10,831 nt of DNA from an uncultured Lachnospiraceae bacterium (GTDB lineage: Bacteria; Bacillota; Clostridia; Lachnospirales; Lachnospiraceae): assembly GCA_910587305.1 (NCBI GenBank), contig CAJUKV010000081.1, forward strand, positions 1 to 10,831, read 5' to 3'. Shown here piece by piece: positions 1 through 6,287 of the stretch. Below the pieces are notes generated by a model. That model was not told where the DNA came from. It ran no database searches and was given only the letters and a program-made list of their open reading frames with translations. A program made the translations under genes and the position numbers. Every line of letters starts with the position of its first letter. The first letter of the stretch is position 1.

Positions 1-870
1 GACAGCGAGACCATCAATATCTGTTATGTTCTGGACGCTAAAAGGACGCTGGTGGGCACGGTGGCCCTCCGCTACCTTCTGATTAGCCCAGGGGACGCGG
101 TGATTGGCGATATGATGCATGAGAATGTCATCTTTATCAACACCATGATGGACCAGGAGGAGGTTGCAAGACAGTTCCAGAAATATGACTTTACCGCCAT
201 GCCGGTGGTGGACAATGAAAACCGGCTGGTAGGGATTATCACCGTAGACGATATCGTGGATATCCTGCAGGAGGAAGCTACGGAGGATATGGAAAAGATG
301 GCGGCTATCGTGCCTTCGGATAAGCCGTACATGAAGACCAGCGTAATCGAAACATGGAAAAAGCGCATGCCGTGGCTGTTGCTCCTAATGATATCGGCGG
401 CTTTTACGGGAAGTATCCTCACCACTTTCGAGGATGCGCTGATGGCATATGGGGTATTGATTGCCTATATCCCCATGCTGATGGATACCGGCGGAAATGC
501 CGGAGGGCAGGCAAGTGTTACCATCATCCGCGGATTATCACTAAATGAAATTGAATTTAAGGACGCCTTTCGGGTGCTCTGGAAAGAGATACGGGTTGCT
601 CTTTTGTGTGGGATTACGCTCTCGGCGGCCAATTTTGTAAAACTTCTTTTGCTGGATCGGGTGAACCTTATGGTGGCCCTTGTGGTGTGCCTGACATTGG
701 TGGCGGCGGTGCTGATTGCCAAGATGGTGGGCTGTACGCTCCCTATGCTGGCTAAAAAGATTGGTTTTGACCCGGCTGTTATGGCGAGCCCATTTATCAC
801 AACGATTGTGGATGTGCTGTCGCTGCTGGTATATTTTCAGATTGCCACATATCTTTTGCATATAGCATAG
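1..870 (+). CDS. mgtE: Magnesium transporter MgtE, C-terminal part (5' end outside window)
   Basis: This is the 3' part of a gene for an inner-membrane Mg2+ channel/transporter. The frame is open from base 1, giving 289 visible residues; the true start and the N-terminal domain lie upstream. The first ~85 residues are the end of one CBS domain and a full second one (AMPVVDNENRLVGIITVDDI), which in MgtE sense cytosolic Mg2+. After a linker helix come about five hydrophobic segments. Family signatures are PMLMDTGGNAGGQAS at about residues 158-172, which belongs to the conserved pore region, and PFITTIVDVLSLLVYF near the C-terminus. Internal ATG or GTG codons near base 52 are not starts, because the CBS homology runs through them. 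The gene converges on typA. No intact-gene features such as promoter or Mg2+ riboswitch can be judged here. Confidence 0.95.
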   Translation, partial: DSETINICYVLDAKRTLVGTVALRYLLISPGDAVIGDMMHENVIFINTMMDQEEVARQFQKYDFTAMPVVDNENRLVGIITVDDIVDILQEEATEDMEKMAAIVPSDKPYMKTSVIETWKKRMPWLLLLMISAAFTGSILTTFEDALMAYGVLIAYIPMLMDTGGNAGGQASVTIIRGLSLNEIEFKDAFRVLWKEIRVALLCGITLSAANFVKLLLLDRVNLMVALVVCLTLVAAVLIAKMVGCTLPMLAKKIGFDPAVMASPFITTIVDVLSLLVYFQIATYLLHIA

Positions 871-960
871 AGCGGCGGGTGTTGCGGTCATGGACGGATG
901 ATGGCCTGTGATAGTAGCGATGGGTTTGACAGATAAATATATTTCTGAAAAATAAACAAC

Positions 961-985
961 GGATAGCACGCTTTGCGAACTATCC
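961..985. repeat. Small hairpin downstream of mgtE
   Basis: GGATAG and CTATCC arms enclose an inner CGC-TTT-GCG stem, so the segment folds as an imperfect hairpin about 90 bases after the mgtE stop. It has no T-run of its own and sits just before the terminator. A similar TCGC-GAA-GCGA hairpin lies near 1096-1107, just beyond the typA stop. Such short hairpins could be RNA 3'-end stabilisers or dispersed repeats; the function is not known. Confidence 0.4.
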
Positions 986-997
986 TTATGTTAAAAG

Positions 998-1045
998 AAA
1001 GCTGCCGCATCTTTACATTTTGTTTTTTGATGCGGTAGCTTTTTT
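998..1045. terminator. Probable bidirectional terminator between mgtE and typA
   Basis: The arms AAAGCTGCCGCATC (998-1011) and GATGCGGTAGCTTTTTT (1029-1045) pair with a single mismatch over a T-rich loop. The + strand ends in a run of six T. The left arm is preceded by TTAAAAGAAA, so the - strand transcript of typA would also see a U-rich tail. The position between two convergent genes fits a shared terminator. Confidence 0.8.
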
Positions 1046-1120
1046 GAATGCAATAAGGAACTTTCACAAGTTATTTCCGAACAGTTCCCAAGCCGATTCG
1101 CGAAGCGAGTGGGCGTTTGC

Positions 1121-2974
1121 TTATTGATTCTGGGCAAGGGATGCGGCGCGCATGGCAGCGCGTTTGCGCATGGTAGGGTCCAGAATTTTTTTGCGGATAC
1201 GCAGGGATTTGGGCGTAACTTCCAAAAGCTCGTCCGTATCAATAAATTCAAGGGCCTGCTCCAAACTTAAAATCTTGGGAGGGGTCAGCCGCAGGGCTTC
1301 GTCGGCGCTGGAAGAGCGTGTGTTGGTAAGCTGTTTCTTCTTGCAGACATTCAGCTCAATATCTTCCCCTTTTCCGCTTTGTCCCACAATCATACCGGAA
1401 TACACCTTTTCGCCGGGACTGATAAAGAGGGTTCCTCTCTCCTGGGCGTTATAAAGGCCGTAGGTGATGGCCTCGCCGGCCTCAAAAGCGATGAGGGATC
1501 CCTGCTTGCGGTACTGGATATCCCCTTTGTAAGGGCCGTAGCCGTCAAAAACGGTGTTCATGATGCCATTGCCCTTGGTGTCGGTCATAAATTCTCCCCG
1601 GTAACCGATAAGTCCTCTGGAAGGAATGGAAAAGGTAAGGCGAACGTAGCCCCTTGAGGAAGCCGTCCCCATGTTCTGCAGTTCCCCCTTGCGCTGGCTT
1701 AACTTTTCGATAACGGAACCGGAAAATTCTTCGGGCACGTCAATGTAGCAGAGCTCCATGGGCTCTAATTTTTTCCCATTTTCATCTGTTTTATAGAGAA
1801 CTTCGGCTTTGCTTACGGCAAACTCATAGCCTTCCCGGCGCATATTTTCAATGAGCACGGAAAGATGCAGTTCCCCGCGGCCGGATACCTTAAACGCCTC
1901 GGTGGTTTCTGTTTCTTCCACGCGTAAGGACACGTCCGTGTTAAGCTCCCGGAATAAACGATCCCTTATATGGCGGCTGGTGACATATTTGCCCTCCTGT
2001 CCGGCCAAGGGGGAATCGTTAATCATAAAATGCATGGCGATGGTAGGCTCCGAAATCTTCTGGAAAGGAATGGGCACAGGGTTTTCGGGCGAGCAGAGGG
2101 TATCTCCGATGTGAATATCGGAAATGCCGGAAATCGCCACAATAGAACCGATATCCGCCTTCGCTACCTCCACCTTATTTAGCCCGTCAAATTCATAGAG
2201 CTTGCTGACCTTTACTTTTCTTGCCGTGTCAGGGTCATGGTGGTTTACAATCACAACCTCCTGGTTTACCTTTACGGAACCGTTGTCAACCTTGCCGACG
2301 CCAATCCGGCCTACGTATTCGTTGTAATCTATGGTGCTGATCAGCACTTGTGTTCCGGCATCAGGATCCCCCTCAGGAGCCGGAATGTAGTCTAAAATCG
2401 TGTCAAAAAGCGGCATCATGTTTTTGCCGGGTTCCTTTAAATCAAGAGTAGCGGTACCTGTTTTGGCGGAGGCATATACAAAAGGACAGTCGAGCTGGGC
2501 CTCGTCCGCGTCCAAATCAAGGAATAACTCTAACACCTCGTCCACAACCTCTTCGGCCCGGGCCTCCGGCCTGTCGATTTTGTTCACGCATACAATGACG
2601 GGAAGCTTTAGTTCCAGCGCCTTTTTCAGCACAAATTTCGTCTGCGGCATGGCGCCTTCAAAGGCGTCCACCACTAAAATGACGCCGTTGACCATTTTAA
2701 GGACACGCTCCACCTCCCCGCCGAAATCCGCATGGCCGGGCGTGTCAATGATGTTGATTTTGGTTCCTTTATAGGTCACGGCGGTGTTTTTGGAAAGAAT
2801 GGTGATGCCCCGCTCGCGCTCAATGTCGTTGGAATCCATAACGCGCTCCGCAACCTCCTGCCCTTTCCTGAACACGCCGCTTTGCTTTAGAAGCTCGTCC
2901 ACAAGCGTGGTTTTGCCGTGGTCAACGTGGGCAATGATGGCTATATTTCTGATATCTTCTCTTTTTTGCTTCAT
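1121..2974 (-). CDS. typA: Ribosome-associated translational GTPase TypA/BipA
   Basis: This encodes a 617-residue GTPase of the EF-G/LepA superfamily that binds the 70S ribosome and helps 50S assembly and growth under stress; the length is typical for the family. The GTP-binding motifs are all present: G1 AHVDHGKT (residues 15-22), the switch region with RERGITI (to about residue 59), G3 DTPGH (77-81) and G4 NKID (131-134). Domain II and the EF-G-like domains III and V follow, then the TypA-specific C-terminal domain with SRGLIGYRGEF. The start ATG at 2974 is preceded by GGAGG with a 7-base spacer. The gene is monocistronic on the - strand, divergent from the ssb-like gene, and expressed from the promoter at 3127-3156. 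A 65-bp repeat abuts its ribosome binding site. Confidence 0.97.
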   Translation of the reverse strand: MKQKREDIRNIAIIAHVDHGKTTLVDELLKQSGVFRKGQEVAERVMDSNDIERERGITILSKNTAVTYKGTKINIIDTPGHADFGGEVERVLKMVNGVILVVDAFEGAMPQTKFVLKKALELKLPVIVCVNKIDRPEARAEEVVDEVLELFLDLDADEAQLDCPFVYASAKTGTATLDLKEPGKNMMPLFDTILDYIPAPEGDPDAGTQVLISTIDYNEYVGRIGVGKVDNGSVKVNQEVVIVNHHDPDTARKVKVSKLYEFDGLNKVEVAKADIGSIVAISGISDIHIGDTLCSPENPVPIPFQKISEPTIAMHFMINDSPLAGQEGKYVTSRHIRDRLFRELNTDVSLRVEETETTEAFKVSGRGELHLSVLIENMRREGYEFAVSKAEVLYKTDENGKKLEPMELCYIDVPEEFSGSVIEKLSQRKGELQNMGTASSRGYVRLTFSIPSRGLIGYRGEFMTDTKGNGIMNTVFDGYGPYKGDIQYRKQGSLIAFEAGEAITYGLYNAQERGTLFISPGEKVYSGMIVGQSGKGEDIELNVCKKKQLTNTRSSSADEALRLTPPKILSLEQALEFIDTDELLEVTPKSLRIRKKILDPTMRKRAAMRAASLAQNQ

Positions 2975-2986
2975 ATTTATCCCTCC

Positions 2987-3051
2987 GCATACCGTAAGCT
3001 TTACTTGCGGTACTGCCAGTAATAAAGAGTTTGGAAATTAACTTCCAAACT
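2987..3051 (-). repeat. 65-bp two-hairpin repeat, copy A (typA leader)
   Basis: The segment matches the reverse complement of 7888-7952 at 57 of 65 positions by my hand alignment, without gaps. Each copy holds two hairpins: one built on ACCGTAAG/CTTGCGGT (a G-T pair in this copy) and one on AGTTTGGAA/TTCCAAACT. Copy A lies in the 5' leader of typA, and its end touches the ribosome binding site at 2981-2986. Both copies have the same orientation relative to the gene downstream (typA, hisA). It is a dispersed element of unknown function, perhaps a MITE remnant or an RNA regulatory element. Confidence 0.85.
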
Positions 3052-3059
3052 AACCGGCA

Positions 3060-3074
3060 TGCCGCCTTGCGGCA
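3060..3074. repeat. GC-rich hairpin in the typA leader
   Basis: TGCCGC and GCGGCA pair perfectly over the loop CTT, just upstream (in the typA sense) of repeat copy A. Together with copy A the typA leader would fold into three consecutive hairpins. No T-run follows, so a terminator is unlikely. Confidence 0.55.
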
Positions 3075-3126
3075 CAAACAATGTGTGAAGTTTTTGTAAA
3101 AAATTATTATAATTTCAAACCGTATT

Positions 3127-3156
3127 AGTATAGCACTAACCCTTATGATTTGTAAA
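3127..3156 (-). promoter_or_regulatory. Sigma-A-type promoter of typA
   Basis: Read on the - strand, TTTACA (3156-3151) and TATACT (3132-3127) are separated by 18 bases. Transcription would start near 3120, giving a leader of about 145 nt that carries repeat copy A and a GC-rich hairpin. Confidence 0.65.
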
Positions 3157-3441
3157 TACAAAAGAAATTGGTTTTTCAGGTATCTGTGTAACAAATGTTA
3201 CTATGAGCGGCCTTCAGGCCGTGATTAGTAATTAACAAAGCCGCCGGCATAGACGTTGTCTTTGCTGACACCGGAGAAACATATATGTGGTGGAGAAGGA
3301 GGGGATTTGCAGATACTATATGAGGGAGGCTATCGCTGCAAATATGCGCGATAACTAAAAGTTCTAATATGGGTATTTTTCTATATAATGAGTAGTATAT
3401 GACAGGAAAAAATTCTTAAAGGGTAAGAAGGGAGAACAAAG
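3157..3441. other. Divergent intergenic region upstream of the ssb-like gene
   Basis: No convincing gene is present. Visible structure includes a 14-bp palindrome GTAAC-AAAT-GTTAC (3188-3201), a CGGCC-TTCA-GGCCG hairpin (3208-3221) and long-range arms ATTTGCAG (3305-3312) and CTGCAAAT (3336-3343). There are also two tiny overlapping open frames: 3285-3323, reading MWWRRRGFADTI, with GGAGA seven bases upstream, and 3320-3358, reading MREAIAANMRDN, which overlap in an ATGA. TATAAT at 3384-3389 could be the -10 of the ssb-like gene, but I see no good -35. The palindrome may be an operator, and the small frames may be chance. Confidence 0.4.
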
Positions 3442-4071
3442 ATGACAGATAAGGTAATTGAAAACAACCAGGTGGTGATTATGGGGGAAATTGTCAGTGA
3501 TTTTGTTTTTAGTCATGAGATTTTCGGCGAAGGGTTTTATATGGTGGATGTAAATGTGCCCCGGCTAAGCGATTCTTGTGATGTTATTCCGCTGATGGTT
3601 TCGGAACGTCTCCTTGACGTGCAGGAGGATTATAAGGGCCTTAACATTATGGTTCAGGGTCAGTTCCGCTCTTACAACCGTCATGAAGAACGTAAAAACC
3701 GGCTGGTACTTTCCGTTTTTGCAAGAGAAATTGAGTTTGTGGATGAAACGCCGGAGAGCTCGAAGACGAACCAGATTTATTTGGACGGTTACATATGCAA
3801 GGAGCCTATCTATCGAAAAACACCGCTTGGAAGGGAAATCGCCGATTTGCTGCTGGCCGTGAACAGGCCCTATGGAAAAAGCGATTACATCCCCTGCATC
3901 TGCTGGGGCCGCAATGCCAGGTTTGCAAGCAATTTTTCGGTGGGAACCAGATGTGAAATCTGGGGCAGGATCCAGAGCCGGGAATATATGAAAAAGATTT
4001 CCGATGAAAATGCGGAAAAGAGGATTGCTTACGAAGTATCCGTAAGTAAGCTGGAACTTGTAGAGGATTAA
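3442..4071 (+). CDS. Single-stranded DNA-binding (SSB/OB-fold) family protein, two OB-like halves
   Basis: The product is 209 residues, acidic to neutral, with no signal peptide or membrane segment, so cytoplasmic. The second half (about residues 108-205) follows the bacterial SSB pattern: NQIYLDGYICKEPIYRKTPLG, then LLLAVNRP, then YIPCICWG, then GTRCEIWGRIQSREY, corresponding to the OB-fold strands and the conserved 'W-G' and 'G-R-I/L-Q-x-R' motifs. The first half (about 10-100) also looks like an OB fold (VVIMGEIVSDFVF, IMVQGQFRSY), so this may be a tandem-OB protein. It lacks the Gly-rich linker and acidic D-x-D-I-P-F tip of housekeeping SSB, so it is probably an accessory paralogue and not the main replication SSB. 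The start has GGGAG seven bases upstream. It appears to be transcribed alone. Confidence 0.8.
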   Translation: MTDKVIENNQVVIMGEIVSDFVFSHEIFGEGFYMVDVNVPRLSDSCDVIPLMVSERLLDVQEDYKGLNIMVQGQFRSYNRHEERKNRLVLSVFAREIEFVDETPESSKTNQIYLDGYICKEPIYRKTPLGREIADLLLAVNRPYGKSDYIPCICWGRNARFASNFSVGTRCEIWGRIQSREYMKKISDENAEKRIAYEVSVSKLELVED

Positions 4072-4102
4072 AGGCCTGAAAGCCATATTTGGTCAATCTG
4101 TG

Positions 4103-4131
4103 TTGATTTTTGTGCATTTCCATGATATTAT
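4103..4131 (+). promoter_or_regulatory. Promoter upstream of the corrinoid adenosyltransferase-like gene
   Basis: TTGATT (4103-4108) and TATTAT (4126-4131) are 17 bases apart, and a TGA just before the -10 forms an extended -10. Transcription would begin near 4138, leaving a leader of about 155 nt. Confidence 0.65.
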
Positions 4132-4138
4132 AAGAACG

Positions 4139-4270
4139 TAATTTTATTAACGGACTGCAGTGCGCCGCCGCGGCAGTCAAAGACCCTCGCGGCATTCGTC
4201 CAATGTGGGCAGCCGCTTGGCTCATTACTCGCGGAAATAAACGGGATTGCGGGGCTGACGGGACAGAGTC
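4139..4270 (+). other. GC-rich structured leader before the corrinoid adenosyltransferase-like gene
   Basis: This untranslated stretch is much more GC-rich than the DNA around its promoter and folds readily. GACTGC (4153-4158) pairs with GCAGTC (4173-4178), CATT pairs with AATG around 4193-4205, and AGCC-GCTT-GGCT forms a small hairpin near 4211-4222. CTCGCGG occurs twice as a direct repeat. I cannot find the cobalamin riboswitch core, including the B12 box, so it is not an ordinary cobalamin riboswitch. From memory, similar sequences may recur in Lachnospiraceae genomes, so a dispersed repeat is the main alternative. Confidence 0.4.
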
Positions 4271-4293
4271 TGACGGTTACATGAGGTGCATTT

Positions 4294-4785
4294 ATGAAAC
4301 AGGGATTGGTATATATATACAGTGGGGATGGACATGGAAAGTCGCCGGCCGCTTTGGGAAGGGCCGTAATGACGGCGTCTTCGGGGAAAAGCGTTGTGAT
4401 CATCCAGTTTCTTAAGGGAAAGGGACTTGCAGACTCGAAGCTTTTAAGCCGGTTAGAGCCCGAAATAAAGATTTTCAGCTTTGCGAAGATGAACAAGGGG
4501 TTTGACGAATTAAGCCGGGAAGAAAGAGAGGATGAAATTGTCAATATAAAAAACGGGATGCATTTTGCAAAGAAGGTTTTGGCTACGGGAGAATGCGATC
4601 TTTTGATTTTGGACGAGGTGCTTGGCCTGATTAATTATGGGATTCTTACGGTGGACGGTTTAAGGGAACTCCTTCAGGCGAAGGATGAGAACATGGATGT
4701 GATCTTGACCGGCAATTACCTGAATGACGAGGCCTGCAAGTTGGCGGACGAGGTTTCAAGAATTGAGAGTTATAAGGTGGAGTAA
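4294..4785 (+). CDS. Corrinoid (cob(I)yrinic acid a,c-diamide) adenosyltransferase-like protein, short form
   Basis: This 163-residue P-loop protein belongs to the CobA/CobO/BtuR family, which transfers the adenosyl group of ATP to cob(I)alamin or its precursors. The N-terminus LVYIYSGDGHGKSPAALGRA matches the family's G-x-G-K-G-K-T-T-A-A loop (residues 11-17 here) with His and Ser in place of Lys and Thr. VVIIQFLKGKG (35-45) and CDLLILDEVLGLINYGIL follow the usual order, and DVILTGN is the last conserved strand. The protein ends soon afterwards at SRIESYKVE, so the C-terminal tail seen in E. coli BtuR (H-P-x-x-x-G-x-x-A-x-x-G-I-E) is missing. This may be a short clostridial subfamily and not damage, since the frame is intact. 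The start has TGAGGTG seven bases upstream. No other cobalamin gene is nearby. Confidence 0.8.
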   Translation: MKQGLVYIYSGDGHGKSPAALGRAVMTASSGKSVVIIQFLKGKGLADSKLLSRLEPEIKIFSFAKMNKGFDELSREEREDEIVNIKNGMHFAKKVLATGECDLLILDEVLGLINYGILTVDGLRELLQAKDENMDVILTGNYLNDEACKLADEVSRIESYKVE

Positions 4786-4872
4786 GAGAGCGACTGCTTT
4801 ATATGAGGTTTGACGGCAATGCGCCTATGGCAGGAGAAGGAGCCGCATCTTTTGCATGATGTACAGCATAAA

Positions 4873-4924
4873 ATCATAGCATCTGCGCGTTGACACTAAG
4901 GCCGCATGGTGCTATGATATTTTT
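4873..4924 (+). terminator. Hairpin with T-run, probable terminator of the upstream gene, overlapping the dapA promoter
   Basis: ATCATAGCA (4873-4881) and TGCTATGAT (4910-4918) are a perfect 9-bp inverted repeat, with a further TGCG/CGCA pairing inside (4884-4887 and 4903-4906). The second arm is followed by ATTTTTAT. The position 88 bases after the corrinoid gene's stop fits an intrinsic terminator. The same arms frame the -35 and contain the -10 of the dapA promoter, so an operator role is also possible. Confidence 0.55.
4890..4918 (+). promoter_or_regulatory. Sigma-A promoter of the dapA-dapB unit
   Basis: TTGACA (4890-4895), a 17-base spacer and TATGAT (4913-4918) form a near-consensus promoter. 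The start would be near 4925, about 20 bases before the riboswitch. Confidence 0.85.
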
Positions 4925-4944
4925 ATACAATTTTATAGGTTATG

Positions 4945-5110
4945 GAGATAGAGGTTGCGTATTTTATGAGTAGTTTTTTGGATGTGGCAGGCACAGTTGA
5001 AAAGAAATGAAAGGAAAAAACGCCGAAAGAATGTGTATCCTGCGGACAGATTCTTGGGCATGCAGTGAAGAATTGTATGACTGTCATCAGAAATGATGGG
5101 GTGCTATCCG
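4945..5110 (+). promoter_or_regulatory. Lysine riboswitch (L box) aptamer
   Basis: The segment carries L-box landmarks in order: GATAGAGGTTGCG (4947-4959), ATGAGTAG (4966-4973), GAAAGG (around 5009-5014), GCCGAAAG (5022-5029), GGGCATGCA (around 5056-5064), GACTGTCA (around 5079-5086) and GGGGTGCTATC (5098-5108). Helix P1 would be GATAG (4947-4951) with CTATC (5104-5108). In this class, lysine binding closes the five-helix junction and reduces expression of the downstream gene, here dapA, which fits the pathway. I recognised it by motif without a covariance-model search. Confidence 0.9.
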
Positions 5111-5250
5111 ATGAAAGATATCTGGGATGAGTCGGTGCGCACAGTCGCATCGATATTTTTATGCACACGGGCGTCCAAAGGAAAGATGTCAGCAAGCTGA
5201 CGGACGCCCGGCGCGCGAGCAGGGAGAAAACCTTCTCTGCTCGATTGTAC
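5111..5250 (+). promoter_or_regulatory. Probable expression platform of the lysine riboswitch
   Basis: Two strong hairpins lie between the aptamer and dapA. The first has arms CGGGCGTCC (5168-5176) and GGACGCCCG (5202-5210) with a nested GTCAG/CTGAC stem. The second has arms CGAGCAG (5216-5222) and CTGCTCG (5237-5243) with AGAA/TTCT inside. Neither is followed by a T-run, so a classic terminator is not visible. The only T-run is near 5156-5160, after an imperfect GATG...CATC stem (5127-5151). CCTTC at 5231-5235 could pair with GAAGG of the dapA ribosome binding site, which would suggest control of translation. Confidence 0.5.
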
Positions 5251-5291
5251 ATTGGAACCCGAACGGAAAATTAATTGAAGGAGGAAAAGAT

Positions 5292-6176
5292 ATGGCTGTT
5301 TTTACAGGGGCAGGTGTTGCGATTGTTACACCTTTTAAGGTAAATGGGGAAGTGGATTATGAGAGATTTGCAGGGCTGATTGAGGATCAGATTGCAGGAG
5401 GGACGGATGCGATTATCGTATGCGGAACCACCGGCGAGTCGTCCACTTTGACCCACGAGGAGCATTTGGACGTGATCAAATACTGTGTGGAGAAGGTGGC
5501 GGGGCGTATTCCCGTAGTAGCGGGAACGGGCTCAAACTGTACGGAAACTGCGGTATACCTTTCCACGGAGGCGGAAAAGTACGGCGTGGACGCGTTGCTT
5601 TTGGTTTCTCCTTATTATAATAAGGCCACCCAGAACGGACTTTATAAGCATTATAAGACAATTGCGGATTCCGTAAAGGTTCCCTGTATTCTTTATAATG
5701 TGCCCAGCCGAACGGGCTGCAACATCGCGCCTGAAACGGTGGTAAGGCTTTGCACGGATGTGGAGAATATCGTAGGGGTGAAGGAAGCCAGCGGCAATAT
5801 CAGCCAGATTGTGAAGCTGATGTCGCTTGCGGAGGGTAAAGTGGACTTATATTCCGGCAATGACGATCAGATTGTACCGATTCTTGCACTGGGGGGAAAA
5901 GGCGTTATTTCAGTGCTTTCTAATGTGGCGCCCAGGCAGACCCATGATATTTGCGCTAAATTCTTTGAAGGAGATGTGACTGGGAGCTGTCAGGAACAGC
6001 TTCGTGCAATTCCTCTTTGCAACGCGCTGTTTTGTGAGGTGAATCCCATTCCTGTAAAGAAGGCGTTAAATCTTATGGGAAAAGGAGCGGGCACGCTGCG
6101 GATGCCTCTTACGGATATGGAAGAAGCAAATGCGGCTAAGCTGGAAAAAGCAATGAAGGAATATGGCATTTTATAA
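5292..6176 (+). CDS. dapA: 4-hydroxy-tetrahydrodipicolinate synthase
   Basis: This cytoplasmic TIM-barrel enzyme condenses pyruvate with aspartate semialdehyde, the first committed step of diaminopimelate and lysine synthesis. The 294 residues match the family length. Key features are the GTTGES motif (45-50), with the Thr pair that handles pyruvate, the tyrosine in SPYYNK (109), Tyr135 and Arg140 in ILYNVPSR, and the Schiff-base lysine Lys164 in VGVKEASGN. The start is the ATG at 5292, with GGAGG seven bases upstream. The frame stays open back to 5127, but that extension covers the leader hairpins and has no homology. It is the first gene of a dapA-dapB unit under a lysine riboswitch. Confidence 0.98.
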   Translation: MAVFTGAGVAIVTPFKVNGEVDYERFAGLIEDQIAGGTDAIIVCGTTGESSTLTHEEHLDVIKYCVEKVAGRIPVVAGTGSNCTETAVYLSTEAEKYGVDALLLVSPYYNKATQNGLYKHYKTIADSVKVPCILYNVPSRTGCNIAPETVVRLCTDVENIVGVKEASGNISQIVKLMSLAEGKVDLYSGNDDQIVPILALGGKGVISVLSNVAPRQTHDICAKFFEGDVTGSCQEQLRAIPLCNALFCEVNPIPVKKALNLMGKGAGTLRMPLTDMEEANAAKLEKAMKEYGIL

Positions 6177-6193
6177 ATTTGTTTACATAGGTG

Positions 6194-6264
6194 TAGATAG
6201 AAAAATTAGCCTTGCGGCTGTTTATCTATTACAAATTTGTGCCTGCGGCCCAAATAGCGCAGGC
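6194..6264 (+). other. Two-hairpin spacer between dapA and dapB
   Basis: TAGATA (6194-6199) pairs with TATCTA (6223-6228) around a GC stem AGCC-TTGC-GGCT (6208-6219). A second perfect stem is GCCTGCG (6241-6247) with CGCAGGC (6258-6264), ending a few bases before the dapB ribosome binding site. Between them is the palindrome ACAAATTTGT. No T-run follows, so transcription probably continues; the hairpins may mark RNA processing or modulate dapB translation. Confidence 0.5.
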
Positions 6265-6287
6265 TACGGAAAGGCATGAGGATATTT

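Noticed and set aside
541..969. 142-codon - strand frame over the end of mgtE
   Set aside because: It is a shadow of the MgtE membrane domain on the other strand, rich in His, Gln and Lys, and not like a protein.
3565..4225. Two - strand frames opposite the ssb-like gene
   Set aside because: They are antisense shadows of a well supported OB-fold gene and lack ribosome binding sites.
4139..4293. Cobalamin riboswitch before the corrinoid gene
   Set aside because: The B12 box and the other conserved core motifs are not present on either strand.
5127..5291. N-terminal extension of dapA by 55 codons
   Set aside because: The extension covers the riboswitch platform hairpins, has no family homology, and the ATG at 5292 has an ideal ribosome binding site.
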